Part shown: positions 6,301 to 6,382 of the stretch, piece by piece
Layout: each line of letters starts with the position of its first letter
Numbering within the stretch: position 1 is the first letter of the stretch
NCBI GenBank assembly: GCA_021839785.1
Contig: JAKCAB010000665.1
Location: forward strand, 1 to 6,382
DNA: 6,382 bases
DNA from: a bacterium
GTDB taxonomy: Bacteria > Verrucomicrobiota > Verrucomicrobiae > Limisphaerales > J093
Reading direction: 5' to 3'
The notes under the pieces: generated by a model
What the model was told of the DNA's origin: nothing
Database searches by the model: none
What the model saw: the letters and a program-made list of their open reading frames with translations, nothing else
Position numbers and translations under genes: made by a program

Positions 6301-6382
6301 ACCCAATCGGGCACCCCGTACCTCCCACCCTCGTCCGGGAAAACAAACCGCTTGGAAGAAATCAAATTCGATCCGGGCGCGG
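3328..6382 (+). CDS. M56 (BlaR1-type) membrane metallopeptidase fused to SecD-P1-like, ExbD-like, TPR and secretin-N-like domains; 3' end outside the window
   Basis: The frame stays open for at least 1018 codons to the window edge. Residues 1-355 form a BlaR1-type core: likely membrane helices at about 14-33, 43-61, 125-144 and 333-354, zinc motif HELAH (His224, Glu225, His228) and probable third ligand Glu265 in ETAADEA, 41 residues after His224. A Pro/Ala-rich linker follows (about 356-415). Residues about 437-648 resemble the SecD P1 region: RIQVFLR, GELEFRRV, VTFTPEGATAFQNLT, VVVDGELLMAPIV, GRFSMNEAGRLAALL and the ending TVFGPSV. Residues 663-739 resemble the ExbD/TolR periplasmic domain (VTAGGQILFAG, LIADTRTPMNRLVEVLD, AGITRISLHT). 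A TPR follows (about 766-811), then a proline-rich spacer, a secretin-N-like segment (about 872-935, LTVRTTPADFQKVQNLLD) and a second TPR (about 937-985). Inferred role: a sensor-protease that inactivates the adjacent repressor. No penicillin-binding sensor domain is seen. Confidence 0.88.
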   Translation, partial: MNPLPDFAFWLRTLGVPALQVTALLAVAGLLTAKLRSARNQRAAWLAAFTATGLLVAASFFGADRELAAWLKPKPAPEHVIRVRTNLPVDGTSAAPLPASAGEVTLSSVASEPRAIEAVVSPQPVWWPAWLWLAGGAALIGRKLIWRGVFAWWWRSRQGLAGPELGAHVAEVARRLSVSGRVRVIASPALVCPIAFGVLRPTVGLPADFAAANGTREREAMLAHELAHLSARDPLWLGLADLVAAVLWWHPLVWWARRQLRAACETAADEASVLVEDGPAVLANCLVTLAAQLPRRRAFGLLGMAGFRSDLGRRVERLLALRNHGLQPTAHGRLVLAAIGGTTIAVALALASTAWALPRSAGEQPTLLALAEQAVAQADLPGTDPAGAALPAPASKPASAVPSPSADDPRQQWQQWQATLLLQLSDTNPSDRTSQTLACIDALLRRLYATRQFTSVKVEPVEPNRIQVFLRMKDTNGWGAVKTLVERRGELEFRRVHPASDELVRQGQCPTGYEVLGEKTGPGEAARPYVVARLPVKGLTSREIAQAEAKINPLDSKPRVLVTFTPEGATAFQNLTREAIGQKIAVVVDGELLMAPIVNEEIAVGACEISGRFSMNEAGRLAALLQIPLPTQLKLVSGTVFGPSVPGGSPDARAATTPVEPASVISIWVTAGGQILFAGRETTLEAVRGELEKAKASAPDLVVRLIADTRTPMNRLVEVLDKCREAGITRISLHTIDTTRPATNAPPTSSISPPAKSTEGDASARAATLVQDGKILFEMGKLDEASVKLREAVKIDPENLIANHYFALVMNQKLTNMVEVETAWRPRPSPPAQPPSPLTWVEFPRALHQYFWKELERTQGAEAVKSRPIETLREYFAAAGAPFDGTNVLANPSDGRIIAFQNREGKALLLDSRTGDLTVRTTPADFQKVQNLLDPAGSLVMEGKELYELGKFDEAKAKLESALKLEPDNDAARYYLKRVGEAEAAKAKNGGTQSGTPYLPPSSGKTNRLEEIKFDPGA

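Noticed and set aside
1..6382. CRISPR arrays, insertion sequences, rRNA genes or attachment sites
   Set aside because: No regular spaced repeats, transposase motifs or rRNA-like sequence were seen. The tRNA at the edge could be an integration site, but no matching repeat was found within the window.

Overview
The window is GC-rich bacterial DNA. Its style points to Verrucomicrobiota or a related PVC-group bacterium: a BlaI-type repressor paired with a very large M56 metallopeptidase that carries envelope-type domains, followed by TPR and secretin-N-like modules. This assignment is inferred from gene content alone.

Left part (about 1-2640, minus strand). The window opens inside a tRNA-Gln(UUG) gene whose 3' end lies outside. 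Upstream of it on the same strand are a class I/II PLP-dependent aminotransferase (393 aa) and, 84 bp further upstream, a radical-SAM lysine 2,3-aminomutase-like enzyme (412 aa). The aminomutase keeps its iron-sulfur, PLP and lysine-selecting residues. The two enzymes may be co-transcribed. The aminomutase has an almost perfect sigma70-type promoter so close to its ATG that the mRNA should be leaderless.

Intergenic region (2640-2944). This 305-bp gap separates divergent genes. It holds the aminomutase promoter, a perfect 48-bp palindrome with no loop, a pair of 7-bp direct repeats one helical turn apart, and a promoter whose spacer contains a BlaI/MecI-like operator.

Right part (2945-6382, plus strand). 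A BlaI/MecI-family repressor (128 aa) overlaps by 4 bp the start of a very long gene, open from 3328 to the window end (at least 1018 codons, no stop seen). That gene encodes an M56 (BlaR1-type) membrane zinc protease core with HELAH. A usual beta-lactam sensor is not seen in the part present. After the last membrane segment come a SecD P1-like domain, an ExbD/TolR-like domain, a TPR, a secretin-N-like segment and a second TPR. All of these domain types normally work in the periplasm or at the envelope. The simplest reading is an autoregulated repressor/protease signalling pair, organised like BlaI-BlaR1, whose sensor half is built from envelope-machinery domains. The signal and the regulon cannot be told from this window.
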